Shown in pieces: positions 1-6,112 of a stretch of DNA of 64,000 bases (positions are counted from its first letter, which is position 1; the number at the start of each line of letters is the position of its first letter). Under the pieces are notes generated by a model. That model saw only the letters and a list, made by a program, of their open reading frames with translations. It was not told the DNA's origin and ran no database searches. The stretch is taken from the NCBI RefSeq assembly GCF_004345825.1, contig NZ_SLXM01000001.1, positions 248,001-312,000 on the forward strand. Direction: 5' to 3'. The position numbers and the translations under genes are program-made. The DNA comes from Tenacibaculum skagerrakense. Its GTDB lineage: Bacteria; Bacteroidota; Bacteroidia; Flavobacteriales; Flavobacteriaceae.

Positions 1-39
1 TACTTTTTAAACGTCCAAAAATGGGATTAAATTTTTGTG

Positions 40-651
40 ATGCTTTTAAGTCTTTTTCTTGGTTTTACAGTAGCTTATATAGGATTCATTATGCCGAGTA
101 TGTTAAATTTAACTGTAGGTAAAATTTTTATTGATGAAAATAAAAATTCTGCTCGTCGTTTTATTTTTGGAGCTGCTATTGTTGTGTTCTTTCAGTTTCT
201 ATTGAGTTTGTACATAATTTCTTTGATTGATAAACTGCCAAATCTTCTTTTTTGGATAAAAAACATAGCGGTTGTTGTATTTGCCTTTTTATCAATTTTC
301 TATTTAAAAAAAGAACTGTTTTCTAAACAAAAAGTAACACAAATTTGTAATCGTAAAACCTGCTTTGCTTATGGAGTAAAACTGTCGTTTATTAATATGT
401 TTGCAATTCCCTTTTTTGCCGTAATGTATTCTTTTTTAACAATGAAAGGAATTGTATCTAATAACTCTAATGAAGTATTAGCATTCGGAGTAGGAACTTC
501 TTTTGGGGTTTTTGCTGTGTTGTCTAGTTATATTGTTTTTATAAAAAAAATGCAAAATCAGGTAAATAAACTTATGGTATTCTTCAATCCAATTATGAGT
601 TTTATAACTGCTTTTTTAGCAATAGTAACCACAATTAAGTTGTACTTTTAA
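40..651 (+). CDS. LysE-family-like membrane exporter
   Basis: A protein of about 203 residues with about six hydrophobic segments, resembling the LysE/RhtB superfamily of small inner-membrane amino acid exporters in size and layout. GTG at 37 is immediately followed by ATG at 40, and I prefer the ATG. The N-terminal segment contains a Gly-Phe-Ile-Met-Pro-Ser stretch in the position where LysE proteins have a conserved Gly/Pro-rich turn. The next gene starts 3 nt after its stop, so the two are probably co-transcribed. The substrate cannot be told from the sequence; the family assignment is by overall look and is moderate. Confidence 0.6.
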   Translation: MLLSLFLGFTVAYIGFIMPSMLNLTVGKIFIDENKNSARRFIFGAAIVVFFQFLLSLYIISLIDKLPNLLFWIKNIAVVVFAFLSIFYLKKELFSKQKVTQICNRKTCFAYGVKLSFINMFAIPFFAVMYSFLTMKGIVSNNSNEVLAFGVGTSFGVFAVLSSYIVFIKKMQNQVNKLMVFFNPIMSFITAFLAIVTTIKLYF

Positions 652-654
652 AGC

Positions 655-981
655 ATGAGTAATAATCAAAACTTTTTTGAAAGAGTATATGAAGTAGCTC
701 GCTTAATTCCTTATGGAAGAGTAACTAGTTATGGCGCAATTGCTAAGTATTTAGGAGCAGCAAGATCAGCAAGAATGGTGGGTTGGGCAATGAATAATTC
801 TTCTGAAAAAGAAGTGCCAGCACACCGAGTAGTTAATAGAAAAGGAATTTTAACAGGCAAGCATCATTTCGAAGGCACTAATTTGATGCAACAATTATTA
901 GAAAGTGAAAGGGTTGAAGTAATTGAAAATCAAATTCAAAATTTTGAAAATCTATTTTGGGATCCAAGTAAAGAACTATAA
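655..981 (+). CDS. Alkyltransferase-like (ATL) protein, MGMT family without catalytic cysteine
   Basis: A 108-residue protein carrying only the DNA-binding/active-site domain of O6-alkylguanine-DNA alkyltransferase. The segment IPYGRVTSYGAIA (about 18-30) and the arginine-finger region SARMVGWAMNN (about 38-48) are typical. The active-site motif PCHRV reads PAHRV at 55-59, so the acceptor cysteine is replaced by alanine at 56. Family knowledge: ATL proteins bind O6-alkylguanine, flip the base and hand the lesion to nucleotide excision repair instead of repairing it. It starts 3 nt after the exporter gene. Confidence 0.85.
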   Translation: MSNNQNFFERVYEVARLIPYGRVTSYGAIAKYLGAARSARMVGWAMNNSSEKEVPAHRVVNRKGILTGKHHFEGTNLMQQLLESERVEVIENQIQNFENLFWDPSKEL

Positions 982-1044
982 CATAGCCTTATAGATTCAT
1001 AAGAATTCCAAATGTTCTCACTTTAGTATCTAAATTGTAAGCAC

Positions 1045-1052
1045 TATCTTTG
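1045..1052 (+). promoter_or_regulatory. Bacteroidota -7 element upstream of mrp
   Basis: TATCTTTG matches the Bacteroidota -7 consensus TAnnTTTG exactly. It would place transcription initiation about 20 nt before the ATG at 1077. No convincing TTG -33 element sits at the usual spacing. Prediction only. Confidence 0.4.
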
Positions 1053-1076
1053 CAGTTAAGAATTAACACAAACAAA

Positions 1077-2207
1077 ATGAGCTTTAAAAAGCAAGATATA
1101 TATAACGCATTAGAAACTATTACGGCACCAGGAGAAGGTAAAAGTTTAGTTGAAAATGAAAACGTAAAAAACGTCGTTACTTTTGGTAATGAAGTAGTGG
1201 TAGATGTAGTGATTAGCAATCCTTCACTTCAAGCAAAAAAGAAGGTTGAGGTTGAGATTATGAAAGCTATTCACCAACATGTTGATCAAAAGATTGATGT
1301 AAAAGTTAATGTAAAAACAGAAGTCAAGCCTAAAGAGGAAGTTAACCAAATCCGAGGAAAAGAGATTCCTAATATTAAGAATATCATCGCTATTGCTTCT
1401 GGTAAAGGAGGAGTTGGTAAATCTACAGTAACGGCAAATGTTGCAATTACATTGGCGAAAATGGGATTCAATGTAGGTATTTTAGATGCAGATGTGTACG
1501 GGCCATCTCAACACATTATGTTCGATGTTGAAAAAGAAAGACCACTTTCGGTAAAAGTAGAAGGTCGTTCTAAAATGAAGCCAATCGAAAATTACGGTGT
1601 AAAATTATTATCACTAGGTTTCTTTACAAATCCTAATCAAGCTGTTATATGGAGAGGACCTATGGCATCAAAGGCTTTAAATCAGTTAATTTTTGATGCT
1701 GATTGGGGAGAATTAGATTTCTTATTAATCGATTTACCTCCAGGTACAGGAGATGTTCACTTATCTATTGTACAGGCATTACCAATTACTGGAGCAGTTG
1801 TTGTAAGTACGCCTCAAAATATCGCACTAGCAGATGCTAAAAAAGGAGTGGCAATGTTCCAGCAAGAAGCAATTAATGTTCCTGTTTTAGGAATTGTTGA
1901 GAATATGGCTTACTTCACTCCAGAAGAATTACCGGACAATAAATATTATATCTTTGGTAAAAGTGGAGCTAAAAACTTAGCAGAGGATTTAGAAACTGCA
2001 TTTTTAGGTGAAATTCCAATAGTGCAAAGTATTCGTGAAGGAGGAGATGTTGGTCACCCAGTTGCGCTACAAAGCGGAACAAAATTAGAAGAATCATTCA
2101 AAGAAATTACACAAGAAGTAGTTTCTCAATTGTTAAAAAGAAATGCTAACTTACCACCTACTGAAGTTGTAAGAATAACTACAATGAGTGGTTGTAGCAC
2201 AAAATAA
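1077..2207 (+). CDS. mrp: Mrp/ApbC/NBP35-type P-loop Fe-S cluster carrier
   Basis: A 376-residue protein from ATG 1077; an upstream in-frame TTG at 1050 overlaps the predicted promoter, so I reject it. An N-terminal MIP18/DUF59-type domain (about 1-85) precedes a deviant Walker A motif GKGGVGKST (about 109-117), the DADVYGPSQ segment and LIDLPPGTGD, all hallmarks of Mrp ATPases. Role in the family: ATP-dependent binding and transfer of [4Fe-4S] clusters to apoproteins. The CPxC cluster-binding motif of enterobacterial ApbC is not present; where it would fall the sequence reads ENMAYFTPEELP, and the only late cysteine is in the C-terminal GCSTK. It is followed after 10 nt by a NifU-type scaffold gene, which supports an Fe-S role. 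Confidence 0.93.
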   Translation: MSFKKQDIYNALETITAPGEGKSLVENENVKNVVTFGNEVVVDVVISNPSLQAKKKVEVEIMKAIHQHVDQKIDVKVNVKTEVKPKEEVNQIRGKEIPNIKNIIAIASGKGGVGKSTVTANVAITLAKMGFNVGILDADVYGPSQHIMFDVEKERPLSVKVEGRSKMKPIENYGVKLLSLGFFTNPNQAVIWRGPMASKALNQLIFDADWGELDFLLIDLPPGTGDVHLSIVQALPITGAVVVSTPQNIALADAKKGVAMFQQEAINVPVLGIVENMAYFTPEELPDNKYYIFGKSGAKNLAEDLETAFLGEIPIVQSIREGGDVGHPVALQSGTKLEESFKEITQEVVSQLLKRNANLPPTEVVRITTMSGCSTK

Positions 2208-2217
2208 ATAAAGTTGT

Positions 2218-2454
2218 ATGTCAGCACAAGAAACGCAAAGTAAGGTTGAAAAAGCGTTAGATGAAATTCGTCCGTTTTTAATTAGTGACGGAGGAAACAT
2301 CAAGCTTTTATCAATAGAAGAAAACATTGTTAAAGTACAATTAGAAGGAGCTTGTAGTGGTTGTACCGTAAACCAAATGACACTTAAAAATGGTGTTGAA
2401 GCTACTATTAAAAAGTATGCTCCTGAGATAGAAGAAGTAATCAATGTTGCTTAA
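2218..2454 (+). CDS. NifU C-terminal-domain Fe-S scaffold/carrier
   Basis: A 78-residue protein made of a single NifU C-terminal (Nfu) domain. The signature GACSGC places the two cluster-ligating cysteines at 46 and 49 (CxxC), followed by the helix NQMTLKNGVEATI. Dimeric Nfu proteins carry a [4Fe-4S] cluster between subunits and deliver it to target enzymes. It lies 10 nt downstream of the Mrp gene, and the next genes include a 2Fe-2S ferredoxin, so local Fe-S demand is plausible. Confidence 0.92.
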   Translation: MSAQETQSKVEKALDEIRPFLISDGGNIKLLSIEENIVKVQLEGACSGCTVNQMTLKNGVEATIKKYAPEIEEVINVA

Positions 2455-2490
2455 CTGATTTATATCAGCATTTAAATAAAAGTTCTAAAC

Positions 2491-2498
2491 TACTTTTG
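2491..2498 (+). promoter_or_regulatory. Predicted -7 element upstream of the FNR-hydroxylase-ferredoxin cassette
   Basis: TACTTTTG matches TAnnTTTG. It lies inside a small hairpin, ACTACT-TTTGG-AGTAGT (about 2490-2506). It would give a leader of roughly 80 nt before the reductase ATG at 2585, containing the strong hairpin at 2537-2561. The -33 element is weak. Confidence 0.3.
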
Positions 2499-2536
2499 GA
2501 GTAGTATGAACTAAGTACATATAATATTAACAATTC

Positions 2537-2561
2537 ATATTCCGCACTCGTTGCGGAATAT
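2537..2561. repeat. Perfect 10-bp hairpin between nfu-type gene and FNR gene
   Basis: Arms ATATTCCGCA (2537-2546) and TGCGGAATAT (2552-2561) pair perfectly around the loop CTCGT. A run of T (aagctttttta) starts about 10 nt later, too far for a classical terminator. It could terminate the upstream mrp/nfu message poorly, act as a leader structure for the reductase gene, or be an intergenic repeat copy. Confidence 0.6.
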
Positions 2562-2584
2562 CCGTATAAAAGCTTTTTTATCAA

Positions 2585-3640
2585 ATGATAAAAACAGACA
2601 TATTAATTATTGGAGCAGGCCCTACAGGTTTGTTTACAGTATTTGAAGCAGGGCTATTAAAACTAAGATGTCATTTAATTGATGCGTTACCACAACCAGG
2701 AGGTCAATGTTCTGAGATTTACCCTAAAAAACCTATTTATGATATTCCTGCATATCCAGAGATTCTTGCGGGTGACTTAACAGATAAGTTAATGGAACAA
2801 ATTAAACAATTTGAACCAGGATTTACCTTAGGAGAACGTGCTGATACTATCGATAAACAAGAGGATGGAACTTTTATCGTAACTACAAATAAAGGAACAA
2901 AACATCAGGCACCAGTGGTTGCTATTGCTGGTGGTTTAGGAAGTTTTGAACCTAGAAAACCACCTATTTCAAATATCAATAATTACGAAGGTAAAGGGGT
3001 AGAATATATGATTAAAGAACCAGAAATGTACCGCGGAAAAGATGTGGTAATTGCTGGTGGTGGAGATTCTGCCCTAGATTGGTCTATATTTTTAGCAGAT
3101 GTTGCAAACTCTGTTACCTTAATTCATAGAAGAAATGAATTTAGAGGTCATTTAGATTCTGTAGATCAAGTTCAAAAATTAAAGAACGAAGGAATAATCA
3201 ATTTAATTACTCCTGCTGAGGTTAAAGAAATTGTAGGTAATGATAAGGTTGAAGGCGTGGTTGTTCATAAGGACAATGAAGAGCCTTTTACAATTCCTAC
3301 AGATCATTTTATTCCTTTATTCGGATTATCGCCAAAATTAGGTCCAATTGCTGATTGGGGATTAGAGATTGAAAAGAACGCCATTAAAGTGAATAATGCG
3401 TTAGATTACCAAACTAATATACCGGGTATTTATGCAATTGGTGATGTGAATACTTATCCAGGAAAGTTAAAATTAATTTTATGTGGTTTCCACGAAGCTA
3501 CGTTAATGTGTCAGAGTGCATTTAAACGTATTTTTCCTGATAAGAAATATGTGATGAAATACACAACTGTTGGTGGTGTAGAAGGTTTTGATGGTACTAA
3601 AAAAGAAGCACCAAAGGCAGTGATTAAAAAAATTGAATAA
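2585..3640 (+). CDS. Thioredoxin-reductase-like ferredoxin-NADP(+) reductase
   Basis: A 351-residue flavoprotein with an N-terminal FAD Rossmann motif IIGAGPTG (8-15), a second nucleotide-binding motif IAGGGDSA (about 156-163) with HRRNEFRGH following as an NADPH phosphate-binding segment, and a C-terminal AIGDVN FAD motif. The CxxC redox pair of true thioredoxin reductases is absent between the two domains, which is the pattern of the TrxR-like FNR class. It moves electrons between NADPH and ferredoxin. The next two genes (6-nt gap, then 14-nt overlap) encode a membrane hydroxylase and a 2Fe-2S ferredoxin, giving reductase, carrier and oxygenase in one unit. Confidence 0.9.
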   Translation: MIKTDILIIGAGPTGLFTVFEAGLLKLRCHLIDALPQPGGQCSEIYPKKPIYDIPAYPEILAGDLTDKLMEQIKQFEPGFTLGERADTIDKQEDGTFIVTTNKGTKHQAPVVAIAGGLGSFEPRKPPISNINNYEGKGVEYMIKEPEMYRGKDVVIAGGGDSALDWSIFLADVANSVTLIHRRNEFRGHLDSVDQVQKLKNEGIINLITPAEVKEIVGNDKVEGVVVHKDNEEPFTIPTDHFIPLFGLSPKLGPIADWGLEIEKNAIKVNNALDYQTNIPGIYAIGDVNTYPGKLKLILCGFHEATLMCQSAFKRIFPDKKYVMKYTTVGGVEGFDGTKKEAPKAVIKKIE

Positions 3641-3646
3641 TTCTAA

Positions 3647-4561
3647 ATGACATTCTTAGAATACATACAACAATTATCACAAGATAAACTGATTTATTTT
3701 GCATTGCCTGTCTTTTTTATTTCAATGTTTGTTGAATTCAAAATAGCAAAGGAAAAATATCATTCTAAAGATACAAGTGTATCCTTGTTAATGATGATTT
3801 TTTCGGCAATAGTTGAGTTTATTCCTAAGGTATTGGCGTTTATTGTATTCTTCTATTTATATCAAATTTCACCTTTAAATGGTGTAGTAAACAGACAATG
3901 GTGGGCATGGTTATTACTATTTTTTGCTGATGATTTTTCATACTATTGGTTTCATCGTTTAAATCACGAGGTACGATTATTTTGGGCAGGTCATGTTCCA
4001 CATCATTCTTCAATTCATATGAATTTAGGAACAGCTCTGCGTCAAGGTGTAGGCGAACGAATACATAAGTTCTTCTTTTGGCTATGGATTCCGTTGTTAG
4101 GTTTTGATCCGTTAATGATGTTTACCTTGATGGGCGTAAGTTTAATTTATCAGTTTTTTGTGCATACCGAATTGGTTGATAAATTGCCCAAACCGATTGA
4201 ATTCATTTTTAATACTCCATCACACCATCGAGTGCATCACGCTTCAAATATTAGATATTTAGATTGCAATCATGCTGGTGTATTAATTATTTGGGATCGT
4301 ATATTTGGAACATTCTCTGAAGAGATGAAAGAAATTGATCATCCTGTTTACGGATTAACAGTAAATATTGAAACGTATAATCCAATCACTGTTGCAACCC
4401 ATGAATATACTGCTATTTGGAAAGATGTCAAAAGAGTCAAAAAGTGGAGCGATAAATTAAATTACATTTTTAATTCACCAGGTTGGAGTCATGATGGTGA
4501 AGACAAAAGAGCGAAAGTGCTTCGAAAGAAATTAAAAGAACAGGAAAATGACAGACATTAA
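3647..4561 (+). CDS. Fatty acid hydroxylase superfamily membrane enzyme, alkylglycerol-monooxygenase-like
   Basis: A 304-residue integral membrane protein with the histidine clusters of diiron membrane hydroxylases: HRLNH (103-107), HVPHH (116-120), H173 and HHRVHH (193-198), between hydrophobic helices. The wording around them (HHSS followed by NLGTALRQ; NTPSHHRVHH; AGVLIIWDRIFGTF) recalls animal alkylglycerol monooxygenase (TMEM195) more than CrtZ or sterol C5 desaturases; that comparison is from memory. The family uses O2 and two electrons to hydroxylate lipid-like substrates. The flanking FNR and ferredoxin genes are the obvious electron donors. The substrate (ether lipid, sphingolipid, carotenoid or other) is unknown. 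Confidence 0.85.
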   Translation: MTFLEYIQQLSQDKLIYFALPVFFISMFVEFKIAKEKYHSKDTSVSLLMMIFSAIVEFIPKVLAFIVFFYLYQISPLNGVVNRQWWAWLLLFFADDFSYYWFHRLNHEVRLFWAGHVPHHSSIHMNLGTALRQGVGERIHKFFFWLWIPLLGFDPLMMFTLMGVSLIYQFFVHTELVDKLPKPIEFIFNTPSHHRVHHASNIRYLDCNHAGVLIIWDRIFGTFSEEMKEIDHPVYGLTVNIETYNPITVATHEYTAIWKDVKRVKKWSDKLNYIFNSPGWSHDGEDKRAKVLRKKLKEQENDRH

Positions 4562-4877
4562 TATAAAAATCACAGATAGAGAAGGTGTTACTCATGAAGT
4601 ACAAGCACCAACAGATATGAATATGAATTTAATGGAAGTAATTCGTTCTTACGAGTTGGCTCCTGAAGGAACAATCGGAATTTGTGGTGGTATGGCAATG
4701 TGTGCTTCTTGTCAGTGTTACGTAAAATCAAGTCATGAACTTCCTGAAATGTCTGATGATGAAGACGCTATGCTTGCTGAAGCCTTTAGTGTAGAAAATA
4801 ACAGCCGTTTAGGTTGTCAAATTCATATGACTCCTGAATTGGATGGCCTAGAAGTAGAAATCGCTCCTGAAAGTTAA
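4548..4877 (+). CDS. 2Fe-2S ferredoxin (adrenodoxin/bacterial type)
   Basis: A 109-residue soluble ferredoxin. The cysteines follow the vertebrate/bacterial-type pattern C46-x5-C52-x2-C55 and C90, with an extra cysteine at 57. The acidic stretch ELPEMSDDEDAML (about 64-76) resembles the partner-recognition helix of adrenodoxin-type ferredoxins. Its start overlaps the hydroxylase stop by 14 nt, which implies translational coupling and a dedicated role feeding electrons to that enzyme. Confidence 0.93.
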   Translation: MTDINIKITDREGVTHEVQAPTDMNMNLMEVIRSYELAPEGTIGICGGMAMCASCQCYVKSSHELPEMSDDEDAMLAEAFSVENNSRLGCQIHMTPELDGLEVEIAPES

Positions 4878-4879
4878 TT

Positions 4880-4898
4880 TTTATTTATTCTAAATAAA
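4880..4898. promoter_or_regulatory. AT-rich dyad abutting a -7 element, candidate operator
   Basis: Arms TTTATTTA (4880-4887) and TAAATAAA (4891-4898) are perfect around TTC. The dyad ends 3 nt before the -7 element at 4902, so a bound protein would block the -33 region. A related dyad with the same half-sites in opposite order lies at 5213-5233. The regulator is unknown; an iron-responsive one is a guess from the ferritin neighbour. Confidence 0.4.
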
Positions 4899-4901
4899 TA
4901 G

Positions 4902-4909
4902 TATGTTTG
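4902..4909 (+). promoter_or_regulatory. -7 element giving a probably leaderless message
   Basis: TATGTTTG matches TAnnTTTG exactly. Its last base is 5 nt before the ATG at 4914, so initiation about 4 nt after the element would start the mRNA at or next to the start codon. Confidence 0.4.
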
Positions 4910-4913
4910 CAAC

Positions 4914-5216
4914 ATGAATGTAAATGCACTTGTTGAACCAGCTATTCAATTACAAGAGATTACTTTTTGTAAATATCAATTAACAACCGTTAATAAGAAT
5001 ATTGTGTTAACGTTTCCTCAGTTACTACAATTAAGGACTAACATTAACAAACTTGGAACTCACGACTCAGTTTGTGATATCATTGATAATGATAATTTCG
5101 TGTTGTTATTTGTAGCTGATAAACAACATTTGATATATTTAGATATTCCACAGCTTTTAAGTTTAAAAAACACTATAGACTCTTTCTTTTCTCCCTTTAA
5201 ATCAGTTTTATTCTAA
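4914..5216 (+). CDS. Small conserved-looking protein of unknown function
   Basis: A 100-residue soluble protein that I do not recognise. It has a predicted beta-rich centre, cysteines at 19 and about 54, two LxxLxxxI-type helices (LLQLRTNINKL near 37-47 and LLSLKNTIDSF near 82-92), and no signal peptide. The two halves look like a loose internal repeat of the type FPQLLQLRTNI / IPQLLSLKNTI. It sits alone between the ferredoxin cassette and ferritin, with its own promoter and AT-rich dyads on both sides, so separate regulation is likely. Its small size and neighbours hint at metal physiology, but nothing in the sequence proves this. Confidence 0.65.
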   Translation: MNVNALVEPAIQLQEITFCKYQLTTVNKNIVLTFPQLLQLRTNINKLGTHDSVCDIIDNDNFVLLFVADKQHLIYLDIPQLLSLKNTIDSFFSPFKSVLF

Positions 5217-5233
5217 ATAATAAGCTTATTTAG
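5213..5233. repeat. Inverted repeat between the 100-aa gene and ferritin
   Basis: Arms CTAAATAA (5213-5220) and TTATTTAG (5226-5233) around TAAGC; the left arm overlaps the stop region of the upstream gene. It has no following T-run, so it is not a classical terminator. It shares half-sites with the dyad at 4880-4898 and may be an operator upstream of ferritin. Confidence 0.4.
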
Positions 5234-5309
5234 ACTTTATTCAAATTTGGTTTTACGCTGTTAATACCGCTTGTTTTGTTGTAAATTAGCATAACAAACA
5301 ATTTTTATC

Positions 5310-5819
5310 ATGAAAACAACAGCAATAAGAAAACAAATGACAATTCATCCTGAAGTTATGGATGTGTTAAATGAGCAAATCGCCATGGAAATGCATGCAT
5401 CTGCATCTTATTTAGCAATGGCTTCATGGTGTGATCAAAGAGAATTATTGAATAGCAAATCATTCTTTTATAAGCAAGCCGAAGAAGAAAGAGAGCATGC
5501 AATGAAAATCTTCGAATTTATTAATGATGCAGGTGGTGCAGCAGTATCTCCTGAAGTACACAATGTTAATAACGATTTTGAAAGTTTAAGAGATATCTAC
5601 GAAAGATCTTTAGAACAAGAAATAAATGTAACGCAATCTATTTATAAATGTTTTAAAAAAGCACGTAGTGTAGATGATTATGCTTCTGAATTATTTTTAC
5701 AATGGTTTGTTAACGAACAAGTAGAAGAAGAAGACACCATGAGAAGTATTCTTGACGTTTTTGATTTAATGGAAGGAATGCCGCTTAAAATGATTGACGA
5801 AAGATTACCTAAAGAGTAA
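5310..5819 (+). CDS. ftn: Ferritin (non-heme iron storage)
   Basis: A 169-residue four-helix-bundle ferritin of usual bacterial FtnA length. Ferroxidase-type ligands are visible: Glu in NEQIAMEMHAS (helix A), the EEEREHA motif in helix B (Glu and His), and Glu-rich QVEEED in the later helix. No haem-binding Met typical of bacterioferritin is placed clearly. It stores iron in the cytoplasm and limits Fenton chemistry. The gene is monocistronic: an upstream -7-like TAAATTAG (5282-5289) and a strong terminator downstream bracket it. Confidence 0.95.
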   Translation: MKTTAIRKQMTIHPEVMDVLNEQIAMEMHASASYLAMASWCDQRELLNSKSFFYKQAEEEREHAMKIFEFINDAGGAAVSPEVHNVNNDFESLRDIYERSLEQEINVTQSIYKCFKKARSVDDYASELFLQWFVNEQVEEEDTMRSILDVFDLMEGMPLKMIDERLPKE

Positions 5820-5840
5820 TTACAGTATAAAATCTTTTAT

Positions 5841-5870
5841 AACCCGAAGTTCATAACTTCGGGTTTTTTT
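5841..5870 (+). terminator. Rho-independent terminator after ferritin
   Basis: Stem AACCCGAAGT (5841-5850) / ACTTCGGGTT (5856-5865) with loop TCATA, followed by a run of T. Confidence 0.9.
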
Positions 5871-5932
5871 GTTTTCAAGAAAAAGTTACTGCAGACTGAC
5901 TTTTATCAGTCCTTTTTCCACATTCTTTTTAT

Positions 5933-5940
5933 TATATTTG
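5933..5940 (+). promoter_or_regulatory. -7 element for the homogentisate dioxygenase operon
   Basis: TATATTTG matches TAnnTTTG. It predicts a leader of roughly 170 nt before the ATG at 6113, containing a short ORF (5967-6026) and a dyad (6060-6084). Confidence 0.4.
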
Positions 5941-5966
5941 TAGAACAAACAACTAAAGCGCTAAAA

Positions 5967-6026
5967 ATGTATTGGTTAGGCTTATTATCGCACTTAAAAT
6001 TTATGATTAAGCGAAATCCAGAATAA
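5967..6026 (+). CDS. Possible 19-residue leader ORF
   Basis: ATG to TAA reads MYWLGLLSHLKFMIKRNPE. It lies in the predicted 5' leader of the tyrosine-catabolism operon, and three of its first twelve residues are aromatic (Tyr2, Trp3, Phe12). No strong ribosome binding site is seen and short ORFs occur by chance in AT-rich DNA, so this is speculative. Confidence 0.25.
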   Translation: MYWLGLLSHLKFMIKRNPE

Positions 6027-6059
6027 GTAATATTCATTGGAACTATATACCAATTAAAT

Positions 6060-6084
6060 AATGTAACTATCTAAATGTTACATT
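6060..6084. promoter_or_regulatory. Inverted repeat in leader of homogentisate dioxygenase gene
   Basis: Arms AATGTAAC (6060-6067) and GTTACATT (6077-6084) pair perfectly across 9 nt, ending 28 nt before the ATG. It could be an operator or an mRNA hairpin affecting translation. Confidence 0.45.
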
Positions 6085-6112
6085 TTCATATTAACTTATT
6101 AAATCTGTAAAA

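Noticed and set aside
1..30. Open frame ending in TAA at 28-30 (..NVQKWD)
   Set aside because: It could be the last codons of a gene starting before the window, but nine codons are too few to support a gene call.
2151..2444. Minus-strand 97-codon frame opposite the NifU-type gene
   Set aside because: Fully overlaps mrp and nfu coding sequence on the other strand; composition is a shadow of the real gene.
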